Shown one piece after another: positions 54,109 to 63,782 of a stretch of 64,000 nucleotides of DNA (the first letter of the stretch is position 1; each line of letters begins with the position of its first letter). The position numbers and the translations under genes are program-made. The stretch spans positions 2,158,001 to 2,222,000 of the forward strand of contig NZ_CP054861.1 in the NCBI RefSeq assembly GCF_013459645.1, written 5' to 3'. The notes beneath the pieces are model-generated. The model saw nothing but the letters and a program-made list of their open reading frames with translations, ran no database searches and was not told the origin of the DNA. The stretch comes from Martelella sp. NC20 (GTDB lineage: Bacteria > Pseudomonadota > Alphaproteobacteria > Rhizobiales > Rhizobiaceae).

Positions 54109-54966
54109 TCAGGGGCTGATCCGGAAGGCGACCGCCGCTGCATCATCGCTGACCTTGTAGCGCGGGAATTTCTCGCCCTCGGGGTCGTCGATCCGCTCGA
54201 TCCGCCGCAATTCCTCGACCAGCGGCCGGAGCCCGTCGCGAAAGGCGCTGTCGATCAGGCCGGCGGGCGAGCAGGCGTCGTAATTGTCGCAAAGGGCGGC
54301 AAAACCATCCGAGCACAGCAGGCCGCGAACGGGCGCTTTCAAACCACAGTCTTCCCTGACGATATGGTTTGCGGCCTCCGGCACCAGGCCGAGCGTGAAC
54401 ACCTGTCCATCCGGCGTGTTGTGGCGCGCGCGGCCGGCGCGCAGCATCGCCATGGTCTCGGCATCGCCGGCGATATCGGCGGCACCCCGGAAGCCGCCGA
54501 TGCGCTGGAGATGGGCGCGGGCGGCGGCGATTTCCTTGTCGCGATTACCCTTCAGCGCGGTGGTCGCAAACAGTGTGCCGGCTCCGTCCTGAAGAAACAG
54601 CCGGCAATCGCCGAGCCCGTAGCTGATCAGGCGGCCCGCCTCGATCCTCAGCATCTGGAAGGCGGCGGCGGGCCACATGTGGCGCGGCAGGTCATCTGTT
54701 TTCGCGGCGGCGCGATAGAGGTCGCGCGCCGATGCGTTGATGGCGGCGACGGTCTCGGCCACGGGCCGGCCATCGGCCGCGGCAAACATCCGCGCCGCAT
54801 GGGCCGCAAGCCACGCGGCATCGCCTTCCGCCATCACCTCCCTGTCGCCGATGCCGGTCGCGCCGTCGATGACGAATACCGCGTTTTCGCTCCAGCCATA
54901 ACGGTCGTCGCTTGCTCCGCCGGGCTTGCCGGGATCGGTGATGTCGGCGACGATTTCGAGTTTCAT
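54109..54966 (-). CDS. PP2C-like protein phosphatase-family protein
   Basis: A 285-residue protein. It begins MKLEIVADITDPGKPGGASD and has the PP2C-type motifs FVIDGATGIG, LISYGLGDCRLFLQDG, RGLLCSDGFAALCD and DDAAAVAFRI, suggesting a metal-dependent phosphatase fold with Asp ligands at ASDDRYG, GDCR and SDDA. The ATG overlaps the nadD stop in ATGA form, so it is translated with nadD. The rest of the operon (obgE to ctpA) has no obvious phosphoprotein. The target is unknown. Confidence 0.78.
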   Translation of the reverse strand: MKLEIVADITDPGKPGGASDDRYGWSENAVFVIDGATGIGDREVMAEGDAAWLAAHAARMFAAADGRPVAETVAAINASARDLYRAAAKTDDLPRHMWPAAAFQMLRIEAGRLISYGLGDCRLFLQDGAGTLFATTALKGNRDKEIAAARAHLQRIGGFRGAADIAGDAETMAMLRAGRARHNTPDGQVFTLGLVPEAANHIVREDCGLKAPVRGLLCSDGFAALCDNYDACSPAGLIDSAFRDGLRPLVEELRRIERIDDPEGEKFPRYKVSDDAAAVAFRISP

Positions 54967-55550
54967 CGGTCGATCTCCTGTCGGAGCGCGGTCGAGGAGA
55001 CGGCGGAACGCGGACCGTGGATGAAGGTCCAGGCCGGCGGCTTCATCTGCGGCAGCGCTTTTGCCGCGCGTTCGGGAATGCGGGCCTTGTCGAGCGCGCG
55101 CGCCGCCTTGGAGGAGAGGTAGGTCAGCGTCGCGCCGGGGCGGTCGATCACGGCGATCGGCACGGTCGCGGCAATCCGCCGCCATTCCTGCCAGCGGTGG
55201 AAGCTGCCGAGATTGTCGGCGCCCATGATCCAGACGAAATCGACGCCCGGGCGGCGGCGGACGATGTGGCGGATGGTGCGGGCGGTAAAGGCCGTTCCAA
55301 TGGTCTTTTCGAGCGCGCTCACCCGGATGCGCGGATCGCGCGCCATGGCTTCGCAAAGCGCCAGCCGCTCGGCGAGCGGCGCGAGACCGTCGCCGCTCTT
55401 CAGCGGATTGCCGGGGGTGACGAGCCACCAGAGCTGGTCGAGGCCGAGCCGCTGGATCGCGAGGTTCGCCACCAGCACGTGTCCGTCATGCGGCGGGTTG
55501 AACGAACCGCCGAACAGCCCGATCTTCATGCCCGGCGCTGTCGCGGGCAT
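54963..55550 (-). CDS. nadD: Nicotinate-nucleotide adenylyltransferase
   Basis: A 195-residue enzyme that adenylates nicotinate mononucleotide in NAD synthesis. The nucleotidyltransferase motif GGSFNPPHDGHV is present, with WWLVTPGNPLKSG, VDFVWIMGADNLGSFHRW, and the ISSTxxR-type motif at the end as AVSSTALRQEI. Two in-frame ATGs, 55550 and 55529, are possible; 55550 gives a family-like length. It ends in ATGA overlap with the PP2C-like gene. Confidence 0.92.
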   Translation of the reverse strand: MPATAPGMKIGLFGGSFNPPHDGHVLVANLAIQRLGLDQLWWLVTPGNPLKSGDGLAPLAERLALCEAMARDPRIRVSALEKTIGTAFTARTIRHIVRRRPGVDFVWIMGADNLGSFHRWQEWRRIAATVPIAVIDRPGATLTYLSSKAARALDKARIPERAAKALPQMKPPAWTFIHGPRSAVSSTALRQEIDR

Positions 55551-55584
55551 GACGAGATGGCGGCGTGCGAGCCCGCCCAAGCCC

Positions 55585-56853
55585 TCAGTCCCGGGTCTGG
55601 CCGCTGCCGCGCACCAGATATTTGAACGAGGTAAGCTGCTCGACGCCGACCGGCCCGCGGGCATGCATCTTGCCGGTGGCAATGCCGATCTCGGCGCCCA
55701 TGCCGAATTCGCCGCCATCGGCGAACTGGGTCGAGGCATTGTGCAGCAGGATCGCGGAATCGATCTCGTTGAAGAAGCGGGCGACGACGTCCGGATCCTC
55801 GGCGATCACCGCTTCGGTGTGGTGAGAGGAATATTTTCCTATATGCGCGATCGCGCCGGAAATCCCGTCGACCAGCTTCACCGCGATGATGGCGTCGAGA
55901 TATTCGGTCGTCCAGTCGGCCTCGCTCGCCTCCTCGCGGCCTCTCGCATAATCGATCATGTCGTGATCGACGCGCACCAGGCAGCCTTTCGCCTCCAGCG
56001 CTTCGATCAGCGGCGCGGCGAAGCGGTCGGCGCTGGCGCGGTCGATCAGCAGCGTCTCGGCGGCCCCGCAAATGCCGGTGCGGCGCATCTTGGCGTTGAC
56101 GACGATCGCGCGCGCCATGTCGAGGTCGGCGGATTTGTCGACATAGATATGGCAAAGCCCTTCCAGATGGGCAAAGACCGGCACCCGCGCTTCCGATTGC
56201 ACGCGCGCGACGAGGCTCTTGCCGCCGCGCGGCACGATCACGTCGATATTGCCGGAAAGCCCTGCCAGCATTTCGCCGACGGCGGCGCGGTCTGTAGTCG
56301 GCACGATCTGGATCGCGTCTTCCGGCAGGCCGGTTTTCAGAAGGCCGGAGACGAGTGCCGCATGGATCTCCGCCGCCGATTTTGCCGAATCCGAGCCGCC
56401 GCGCAGGATCACGGCATTGCCGGCCTTCAGGCACAAAGCGCCGGCATCGGCCGTCACATTCGGACGGCTTTCATAGATCACGCCGATGACGCCGAGCGGC
56501 GTGCGCACCCGCTCGATTTTCAGCCCGTTGGGCCGCTCCCAGGCGGCGATGACGTCGCCGACCGGATCGCCGAGACCGGCGATCGCGCGGATGCCGTCGG
56601 CCATCGCCCTGATCCGGTCCTCGTTCAGTTCCAGCCGGTCGATGAACGAGCCGGTCACGCCGTTTTCCTTCGCGCGGGCGACATCCTCGGCATTGGCGGC
56701 GAGAATCCCGGCGCTGTTTTCCTCGATTGCATCCGCCATGGCGGCAAGCGCCGCGTTCTTGGTTGCCGTCGGGGCAATAGCGAGGCTGCCAGCAGCCTTG
56801 CGGGCGCGGCGGCCGAGATCGTCCATCACGGTTTTGACATCCTGATCAGGCAT
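55585..56853 (-). CDS. proA: Gamma-glutamyl phosphate reductase
   Basis: A 422-residue NADPH-dependent dehydrogenase for the second step of proline synthesis. It shows [37 protein letters not shown], and the catalytic Cys in [22 protein letters not shown]-like region: [12 protein letters not shown]. The ATG overlaps the proB end by eight bases. The order proB-proA follows obgE, as in many Rhizobiales. Confidence 0.96.
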   Translation of the reverse strand: MPDQDVKTVMDDLGRRARKAAGSLAIAPTATKNAALAAMADAIEENSAGILAANAEDVARAKENGVTGSFIDRLELNEDRIRAMADGIRAIAGLGDPVGDVIAAWERPNGLKIERVRTPLGVIGVIYESRPNVTADAGALCLKAGNAVILRGGSDSAKSAAEIHAALVSGLLKTGLPEDAIQIVPTTDRAAVGEMLAGLSGNIDVIVPRGGKSLVARVQSEARVPVFAHLEGLCHIYVDKSADLDMARAIVVNAKMRRTGICGAAETLLIDRASADRFAAPLIEALEAKGCLVRVDHDMIDYARGREEASEADWTTEYLDAIIAVKLVDGISGAIAHIGKYSSHHTEAVIAEDPDVVARFFNEIDSAILLHNASTQFADGGEFGMGAEIGIATGKMHARGPVGVEQLTSFKYLVRGSGQTRD

Positions 56854-57991
56854 GGGCCGATCCTTCCCGTTTTGTAGCCGACATCACGAGGTCGTCGCGA
56901 TGCACCATCGCGGCGCGGGCGGGATAGCCCAGGATCGCCTCGATGCCGGCGCTCTTCTGTCCTGCGATCATCCGGGCCTCGTCGCTGTCATAGCCGGAGA
57001 GCCCGCGGGCGATCTCGCCGCCCGTGGCATTGACGATGGCGACAGTGTCGCCGCGCGAGAAATGCCCGTCAACCGCGGTGACGCCGGCGGCAAGCAGGCT
57101 GTTGCCGCGCTTCAGCGCCGCGACCGCGCCGTCATCGATATGGATCGTGCCTGCGGGCAGAAGCTGGCCGGCGATCCAGGTCTTGCGGGCGCTGACGGGC
57201 GCGCGCGAGGCATGGAACATCGAGTGGCGCGCGCCCTCGGCGATCGCCTTCAGCGGGTGGTCGATCTTGCCCGACGCGATGATCATGGCGCAGCCGGAGG
57301 CGGTCGCGATCTTGCCCGCCTCGATCTTGGTGCGCATACCCCCGCGCGACAGTTCGGATGCGGCGCCCCCGGCCATCGCCTCGAGCTCCCGGGTGATGAC
57401 CTCGACTTCCGGAAGGAAGCGGGCATCGGGATCAAGATGCGGCGGCGCGGTGTAGAGCCCGTCGATATCAGACAGCAGCACCAGCAGGTCGGCGCCGATC
57501 ATGGTCGCCACGCGAGCCGCCAGCCGGTCATTGTCGCCGTAGCGGATCTCGGAGGTGGCGATCGTGTCGTTCTCGTTGATGATCGGCACGGCGCCGAGTT
57601 TCAGCAATTGCCGGAGCGTTGCGCGGGCGTTGAGATATTGCCGGCGCTCCTCGGTATTCTGAAGCGTCAGCAGGATCTGCCCGGCGATGATGTCATGCGC
57701 CTTCAGGCTCGCGGTCCAGGCGCCGGCAAGGCCGATCTGGCCGACGGCGGCGGCGGCCTGCGCCTCCTCCAGCTTGAGCGCGCCGGAAGGCGTGCCGAGC
57801 ACGGTGCGTCCGAGCGCGACCGCGCCGGAGGAGACCACCAGAACCTCGACGCCGGCGGCCCGGAGCCCCGCGATATCGGCGGAGAGATTTTCGAGCCAGC
57901 CGCGCTTCAGGCCTGTCCGGCCATCCACCAGCAGCGCCGAGCCGATCTTGATGACGATGCGGCGATAATGGGCAAGCGAACGCCCGCTCAT
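56846..57991 (-). CDS. proB: Glutamate 5-kinase
   Basis: A 381-residue kinase catalysing the first step of proline synthesis. It begins [20 protein letters not shown], with [35 protein letters not shown] and [16 protein letters not shown] in the amino-acid kinase domain. A C-terminal PUA domain follows from about 275. It starts one base before the obgE stop on the minus strand. Feedback by proline is expected in the family. Confidence 0.95.
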   Translation of the reverse strand: MSGRSLAHYRRIVIKIGSALLVDGRTGLKRGWLENLSADIAGLRAAGVEVLVVSSGAVALGRTVLGTPSGALKLEEAQAAAAVGQIGLAGAWTASLKAHDIIAGQILLTLQNTEERRQYLNARATLRQLLKLGAVPIINENDTIATSEIRYGDNDRLAARVATMIGADLLVLLSDIDGLYTAPPHLDPDARFLPEVEVITRELEAMAGGAASELSRGGMRTKIEAGKIATASGCAMIIASGKIDHPLKAIAEGARHSMFHASRAPVSARKTWIAGQLLPAGTIHIDDGAVAALKRGNSLLAAGVTAVDGHFSRGDTVAIVNATGGEIARGLSGYDSDEARMIAGQKSAGIEAILGYPARAAMVHRDDLVMSATKREGSAHA

Positions 57992-57992
57992 C

Positions 57993-59063
<1,071 letters not shown>

Positions 59064-59181
59064 TCAAGCTTTTGCGCATTTTGGGAAACTGCCGCATCGA
59101 TATAGGCCGCGCGGGCGAAGGTCAAAGATTATCGTGAAAAAGCCTGTTGCTGTTCGTGTCGAGGCCGAAGTTGCAGCGCCG

Positions 59182-59658
59182 TCAATCCACCGGATGAAAG
59201 CTTATGAACGGCGGATGGCAGTAGCGGTGTTCGAACCGGCGGTCACGCTCAAGTCTTTCGTAGACGAGCTCCAGGCCGATGGAAGCGATGCTGGCCCCCA
59301 AAGGGTGCCGTTCGTCATTCCATCTGCCGTCGAAGCTCTGGTCATAGATCAGGGGCATCATGACCCTGCCATCCATGGTGGCTCGGCCGCCCGGATAAAG
59401 CATGACCACGAGGTCAGGATCCGAGGCGTGGCGCTCGAAGTGAGCCATGTAGCTTGTTCTGGCCACAAGGTCCGCTTCAGCGTTCCAGATGGCGTTCTCG
59501 AAGAAAAACCTTCGGTATAACGGTATGATCGAAGCATACCCTATCATGTAGCCGTTGGGTAACACGATGCATGTCGAGCGCAACAAGTAGCTGCCCAAGC
59601 ATATAACAAATGCGACTATCGCAAGCGTATACATGATCAACTTGGCCGAGGATTTCAT
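59182..59658 (-). CDS. Unrecognised protein with N-terminal membrane helix (158 aa)
   Basis: From ATG 59658 the product starts MKSSAKLIMYTLAIVAFVIC, one membrane helix, and then shows a soluble part: STCIVLPNGYMIGYASIIPL, VMLYPGGRATMDGRVMMP and SFDGRWNDERHPLG. A TTG at 59724 would extend it by 22 residues. Base composition is less GC-rich than the flanking housekeeping genes. No family is recognised. It is inserted between the conserved GNAT pair and obgE with two small ORFs upstream on the same strand. Confidence 0.65.
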   Translation of the reverse strand: MKSSAKLIMYTLAIVAFVICLGSYLLRSTCIVLPNGYMIGYASIIPLYRRFFFENAIWNAEADLVARTSYMAHFERHASDPDLVVMLYPGGRATMDGRVMMPLIYDQSFDGRWNDERHPLGASIASIGLELVYERLERDRRFEHRYCHPPFISFHPVD

Positions 59659-59689
59659 CAGCACTTTGAACAGGCCTGAAGTGCCAGTT

Positions 59690-59875
59690 TTATTCTTCGG
59701 TGAATCTGCTCTTTTCCACGTCAAGGTAGACCTTCGCGCTGAAGGTTGCGCTCCATGTGTCGACTATATCATAGGCTGTACCGAAGGGAAGCTCAGGTGA
59801 TGCGTTGGCAAGGTCTTCGCTGCGTGAAAACTGCTGAAATGCCCATATGACCGAAACCACATCTATAATCCGCAA
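59690..59875 (-). CDS. Unrecognised small protein (61 aa)
   Basis: A frame starting with TTG 59875 (or GTG 59860) runs to 59690: VVSVIWAFQQFSRSEDLANA, then PFGTAYDIVDTWSATFS. It overlaps the end of the preceding 55-residue frame by 13 bases and ends 31 bases before the 158-residue gene. No domain is recognised. The overlap and common strand suggest an operon or a decayed longer gene split by frameshifts. Confidence 0.4.
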   Translation of the reverse strand: MRIIDVVSVIWAFQQFSRSEDLANASPELPFGTAYDIVDTWSATFSAKVYLDVEKSRFTEE

Positions 59876-60030
59876 TGATCATTCTGCGTGCGCCAGATAT
59901 AATGCATGGATGGGTGCTCGTCCGCTTTTTCCTCAAGCCGGATCGGCGTTCCGTAGCGAAGGTACTGCTCGAAGGCTTGCCGGTAGGCGCGGTGGTTTCG
60001 GAGTGCCGGTCTTGCATATCGCATGGCCAT
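59863..60030 (-). CDS. Unrecognised small basic protein (55 aa)
   Basis: ATG 60030 follows a strong AAAGGA ribosome site. The product MAMRYARPALRNHRAYRQAF...MHYIWRTQNDHCGL is basic and ends with a HYIWRTQNDH motif reminiscent of the HYVWRT segment of phage minor head proteins, where it is normally followed by more sequence. It could be a phage remnant or a real small protein. It heads the three-ORF group at 59182-60030. Confidence 0.45.
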   Translation of the reverse strand: MAMRYARPALRNHRAYRQAFEQYLRYGTPIRLEEKADEHPSMHYIWRTQNDHCGL

Positions 60031-60107
60031 GCCGGTGTCCTTTCAGGTTGAACAACGGCAATGAGGATAAGACGAGCGCGGTGTGGGGAGGAAAATGGTG
60101 TGGTGAT

Positions 60108-60133
60108 GGCCGGGCCGTATGAACGGCCCGGCC
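60108..60133 (-). terminator. Terminator hairpin after the GNAT pair
   Basis: GGCCGGGCCGT (60108-60118) pairs with ACGGCCCGGCC (60123-60133) around ATGA. It lies five bases after the stop of the second acetyltransferase gene and separates it from the unrecognised small ORFs. On the minus strand CACCATTTTCC follows at some distance. Confidence 0.8.
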
Positions 60134-60137
60134 TCGA

Positions 60138-60695
60138 TCAGAACCGGTACGGCCTGAACAGCGCCGGCGTCAGCGCCGTCGTGACTTCCTGTGCCATTCG
60201 GCCCCGGCTGACCGACCAGGTTTCGCGCAGGCCCGTGACCTGAAAGCCCAGCCGTTGCAGCACCTTCAGCGAGGCCGGGTTGTCGGTGAACGCGCCGGAA
60301 TGGAGCGTTGCGCCGCCGGAGCGGTCGAAAAACCGCTCCGCCAGACCCGACACCGCCTCGCTCATGAAGCCGCGGTTCCAGTAGTAGCGGCTCAACCAGT
60401 AGCCGAGATGATGACCGCCCTGGCGCCGCTCGATCGAGACCAGCCCGATCGGAACGCCGTCGGCGGGCTGGGTGATCGCCGCCGGCCAGCGGTCTTCGCC
60501 GCCTGCATGGGCGAGCCACTCCTGCGCGTCTTCCAGTGTATAGGGGAAGGGCACGCGGGTAAGCATCCGGGCAATGCCGGGGTCGGCAAGCAGGGCCGAG
60601 ACCTGTTCGGCATCGGCCGGGCCAACCGGCCGCAGTCTCAGCCGCGGGGTTTCAACGACGGGGCAGGGGCCGAGCGCCTCGGCCACCGCGCTCAT
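60138..60695 (-). CDS. GNAT acetyltransferase (RimJ/RimL type), second of pair
   Basis: A 185-residue acetyltransferase: VVETPRLRLRPVGPADAEQV at the N-terminus, WPAAITQPADGVPIGLVSIE, HHLGYWLSRYYWNRGFMSEA (acetyl-CoA site) and NPASLKVLQRLGFQVTGLRE. The ATG overlaps the stop of the preceding paralogue (ATGA). The pair lies downstream of rpmA in Rhizobiales and may have arisen by duplication. Substrates are unknown; ribosomal-protein acetylation is only a guess from context. Confidence 0.88.
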   Translation of the reverse strand: MSAVAEALGPCPVVETPRLRLRPVGPADAEQVSALLADPGIARMLTRVPFPYTLEDAQEWLAHAGGEDRWPAAITQPADGVPIGLVSIERRQGGHHLGYWLSRYYWNRGFMSEAVSGLAERFFDRSGGATLHSGAFTDNPASLKVLQRLGFQVTGLRETWSVSRGRMAQEVTTALTPALFRPYRF

Positions 60696-61330
60696 CGCTG
60701 GCCTCCCCAGCTCTTCAGCGACATCCAGTTGCGCCGGTCGAGACGATACCATTCGACCGAAACCGTGCCGCCGATCGCAAGCGACTGCACCATGCCGGGC
60801 CCCTGAAACTGGAAGCCGCATTTGTGCAGCACCCGCCGCGAACGCTCGTTGACGACCCGGCAGCGGGCGTCGATATGGTCGACCTCGCCCCGGGTGCGGA
60901 AGATCATGTCGATCAGAACCTGAACGGCTTCGGTGGTATAGCCCTTGCCCCAGTAGGGTTCGCCCATCCAGTAGCCGATTTCCACCAGCCGCTCGTCATC
61001 CGGCGTGTTCTCGATGCCGCAGCAACCGAGGAATTCGCCGTTGTCCGCTTTGGTGATGGCATAGACGCAATTGCCGATCGCGCCGTCTTTTGTTCGCTCC
61101 ACGAAAATGGCGGCATCTGTTGCAGTGTAGGGATGCGGCATGCGCGACACCATGGTCGCGATTTTTTCGTTGTTGGCGAGATGGGCAATGGCGTCGATGT
61201 CATCTTCGTGCGGGGCTCTCAAAACGAGCCTTTGCGAGAGAAGAACGGGGCAATCCCGCCTTTGGCTATCCGGCCTCAGCCGTTCTCTGGAAAGCCGGGA
61301 TTGGCTCTCCCTTTGCAGATCCCTTTGCAT
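60692..61330 (-). CDS. GNAT acetyltransferase (RimJ/RimL type), first of pair
   Basis: A 212-residue acetyltransferase. After a polar leader it shows QRLVLRAPHEDDIDAIAHLA, NCVYAITKADNGEFLGCCGI, VEIGYWMGEPYWGKGYTTEA and NERSRRVLHKCGFQFQG. An AAAGGACC site precedes ATG 61330. It lies after the rpmA terminator and overlaps its paralogue downstream. Identity to the second gene is moderate. Confidence 0.88.
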   Translation of the reverse strand: MQRDLQRESQSRLSRERLRPDSQRRDCPVLLSQRLVLRAPHEDDIDAIAHLANNEKIATMVSRMPHPYTATDAAIFVERTKDGAIGNCVYAITKADNGEFLGCCGIENTPDDERLVEIGYWMGEPYWGKGYTTEAVQVLIDMIFRTRGEVDHIDARCRVVNERSRRVLHKCGFQFQGPGMVQSLAIGGTVSVEWYRLDRRNWMSLKSWGGQR

Positions 61331-61362
61331 GTCTCAGGTCCTTTCCTGGGTTGAAAACGAAA

Positions 61363-61395
61363 GAAGGGAAGATGGTGGCGTCCCATCTTCCCTTC
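61363..61395 (-). terminator. Terminator of rplU-rpmA
   Basis: A perfect 13-bp stem, GAAGGGAAGATGG (61363-61375) with CCATCTTCCCTTC (61383-61395), has T-rich tails on both strands: TTTCGTTTTC on the minus strand and CTTTTTC on the plus strand. It lies between rpmA and the acetyltransferase pair. Confidence 0.9.
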
Positions 61396-61477
61396 CTTTT
61401 TCAAAACCCAGGTTCGGTGACCTGAAATTTATGGCCGGGTCGATGTGACGCCGGCTGATTTTTGAGCGGTACCGGCT

Positions 61478-61750
61478 TTATTCCGCTGCTTCTGCGTGTT
61501 TCGGGGCCACGGACACATACATGCGGCCATTGGCGCGCGCGCGGTATGTCACATTGCCTTCGATTTTCGCAAAAATGGTGTGGTCCTTGCCCATGCCGAC
61601 ATTGTCGCCGGGATGCCACTTGGTGCCGCGCTGGCGAATGATGATGTTGCCCGGAATGACGTTCTCGCCACCGAACTTCTTCACGCCAAGGCGCTTGGAT
61701 TCAGAATCGCGACCGTTGCGCGAGGAACCGCCAGCTTTTTTGTGTGCCAT
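61478..61750 (-). CDS. rpmA: 50S ribosomal protein L27
   Basis: A 90-residue ribosomal protein whose basic N-terminus reaches the peptidyl-transferase centre: [20 protein letters not shown]. Then comes [20 protein letters not shown] and [16 protein letters not shown], and the extended end [16 protein letters not shown] precedes the ATG. It follows rplU by 39 bases in the standard operon. Confidence 0.97.
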   Translation of the reverse strand: MAHKKAGGSSRNGRDSESKRLGVKKFGGENVIPGNIIIRQRGTKWHPGDNVGMGKDHTIFAKIEGNVTYRARANGRMYVSVAPKHAEAAE

Positions 61751-61789
61751 TGGAGTTCTCCTTTAAACCTTCGAAATCTGCTCTGTCGA

Positions 61790-62104
61790 TCAACCGGCGA
61801 CGATGTCGGTGATCTTGACGACCGTGTGATGCTGGCGATGGCCGCGCGTACGCTTGGAGTTCTGGCGACGACGCTTCTTGAAGGCGATGACCTTCCTGCC
61901 GCGGGTCTGCTCGACCACTTCCGCCTTGACCATGGCGCCCTTGACGAAGGGTGCGCCGATCGTGGCGTCAGCGCCTTCGCCGACCATCAGCACTTCAGCA
62001 AATTCAATCTTCGCGCCGGCATCGCCATCGAGCTTTTCGATGGTGATCACATCCTCGGCGTTGACGCGGTACTGTTTACCGCCGGTCTTGATGACTGCGA
62101 ACAT
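61790..62104 (-). CDS. rplU: 50S ribosomal protein L21
   Basis: A 104-residue ribosomal protein: [36 protein letters not shown] and [20 protein letters not shown] followed by [11 protein letters not shown]. The start is at ATG 62104 after AAAGGTC; five more residues are open upstream. It heads the rplU-rpmA operon, the typical partner of obgE in bacteria. Confidence 0.97.
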   Translation of the reverse strand: MFAVIKTGGKQYRVNAEDVITIEKLDGDAGAKIEFAEVLMVGEGADATIGAPFVKGAMVKAEVVEQTRGRKVIAFKKRRRQNSKRTRGHRQHHTVVKITDIVAG

Positions 62105-62370
62105 ATTTTGACCTTTCATGTTCTCGCCCGGTTCTGCCCGCTCGAAAAGCGCGCGACCGTCTTTTTGTCAGTCTGGTTAAAGCATGGATTTCAAAGAGAA
62201 AATCTTTTCAAAACCCGGTCTGCCAGTGAAGCGCGGGACACGCCCGCGCAAATGCGTGCGTCAAGAGGACACACGCGTCCGGGAGCGTGCATACGCGAGG
62301 GCGGTGCGGAAGTCAATAAACCAGGGCGCAAACAAGGTGTTTTCGCCGCTGCAATTTCGCATTCGTCCGC

Positions 62371-62460
62371 GTTCTGTTTGAGACCGACGTTCTGTTTGAG
62401 ACCGACGTTCTGTTTGGGGCCGGTGTTCTGTTTTGGGGCCAGCGTTCTGTTTGGGAATTG
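62371..62460. repeat. Tandem repeat of about 18 bp
   Basis: About five consecutive copies of GTTCTGTTTGAGACCGAC, at 62371, 62389, 62407, 62425 and 62444. The first two copies are identical and the later ones diverge (GGGGCCGGT, TGGGGCCAGC, TGGGAATTG). It lies 270 bases upstream of rplU in a 530-base region (62105-62634) without another gene. It would read as a repeated LKQNV-type peptide on the minus strand, but that frame lacks coding support. Confidence 0.9.
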
Positions 62461-62634
62461 TACCCGCGCGCGATTACTTCGGGCCGTCGACCCCGGGTGC
62501 GGCGCTTTCCATGTCACGGCTGGCCGTCCGCGGGGCGGTCGGTCGGCCAAAAAACCGTTATCTTTACTCTTGCAAGACCCGGCTTTGCCCGCTAATAGAC
62601 ACCGCGCGTTCCAACGCAGACCACGGCACTTTAT

Positions 62635-62724
<90 letters not shown>

Positions 62725-63141
62725 GATTTTTCTTTTTAAACAATAACTTAATTGAGCGTCGGCGATCAGCATAACTCGCGCAACTGTTCGCGGCGCGTCG
62801 GCAAATGATCGAGGGCCACGCTACCGGCACTTCCTCTTACGGATCATCATCTGCGAACGACATCAGGATTTTGAATTGCTTGAGCCGTTTCACGGTTTTG
62901 GGAATCCCCGCCTGCCATTCTTGGACAGACACTTAGTTGAGGCTGATGAGGGCAAATCTAAGCTCTCTGGTCTCGCCCTTCTATATGCGCGTTGCCATCT
63001 GCGGATTTATTGCGCCAACATATTGCCATCCGCATGGTTGGACCCGGCCGACATGCAAAGACTAGTCGCGCCGGGATAATCCTTGGCTCCCCACCACCGG
63101 CATCCTACGCGTGATCCCAGGTAAACAACCCGGAGATCACG
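62725..63141. other. AT-richer spacer downstream of tRNA-Ser
   Basis: I see no convincing gene in these 417 bases. The composition drops in GC directly after the tRNA (TTTTTCTTTTTAAACAATAAC). No second copy of the tRNA 3' end was seen inside the window, so an attachment-site repeat, if present, lies beyond base 64000. Confidence 0.4.
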
Positions 63142-63429
63142 ATGGCGACGATACGCAAGCTCAGAGGGCGCTGGCAGGCACAGGTGCGCCGTCGTGGATT
63201 GAAGCCGCGCTGCAAATCCTTCGACAGCAAGACAGACGCCGAGAAGTGGGCGCGCGATCTGGAAGCTCAGGTCGACAAGTTCGGTGCCGCGCCCGATACG
63301 CGTCTTCTTGAGGTGACAACACTCGGCAATCTGCTTGAACGCTATCAGAATGAAGTGTCTCCGACCAAGCGCGGTCCTTCTGCTGTCTCCAGGCCGGAGC
63401 CGGGTCTCCTCCTTCTTCGAATAGATTGA
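63142..63429 (+). pseudogene. Truncated tyrosine-recombinase (phage integrase), N-terminal part
   Basis: From ATG 63142 the frame reads MATIRKLRGRWQAQVRRRGL, then CKSFDSKTDAEKWARDLEAQ and TLGNLLERYQNEVSPTKRG, the arm-binding and core-binding start of phage-type integrases (normally 330-400 residues). After about residue 77 the sequence loses the family pattern, and it stops at residue 95. The catalytic Arg-His-Arg-Tyr domain is absent, so it is not functional as a recombinase. Good ribosome-like GGAG lies upstream. Confidence 0.8.
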
Positions 63430-63782
63430 TCTACGACGAGTGGCGCTCCGACGGCTTCGGCGGTGTGCGAAGTCCTAGAGATTTTCAAGAGTGCTGATGG
63501 GGATGCCTCCAGTCCCGGCAAGAGACGCAGCTTCAATCCTCCCATATCAAGAAATCGACACAGGCGCTCGCTGGCTCGTTCCTTGGGGGCGCTGAAGCGA
63601 AGCTCAAAGGTAGCCTCGGAACCAGCCAACAAGCAACCTGGAGCAGGCCGCATCTCTCAAATCGGGAATCTGCTCACAATCGTCTGCATCTCAGTCTTCA
63701 GACCGCTATAGGGCAATCTGTAAGAAATTACGCACCTTGACCCCAACCAAACTGGCGGAGGTTTCCGCCGGAAGGAGAAGTT
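63430..63782. other. Spacer between integrase remnant and the last gene
   Basis: These 353 bases hold no supported gene. Open frames on both strands (for example 63345-63653 minus, rich in Arg/Leu/Ser) lack family resemblance and ribosome sites. Near its end, GCGGAGGTTTCCGCCGGAAGGAG includes a short dyad and the ribosome site of the next gene. Confidence 0.35.

Noticed and set aside
62371..62460. Tandem repeats considered as a CRISPR array
   Set aside because: Copies are directly adjacent without unique spacers, and no cas genes are present.
63345..63653. 102-residue minus-strand frame after the integrase remnant
   Set aside because: No ribosome site and no family resemblance; it overlaps the integrase remnant in antisense.
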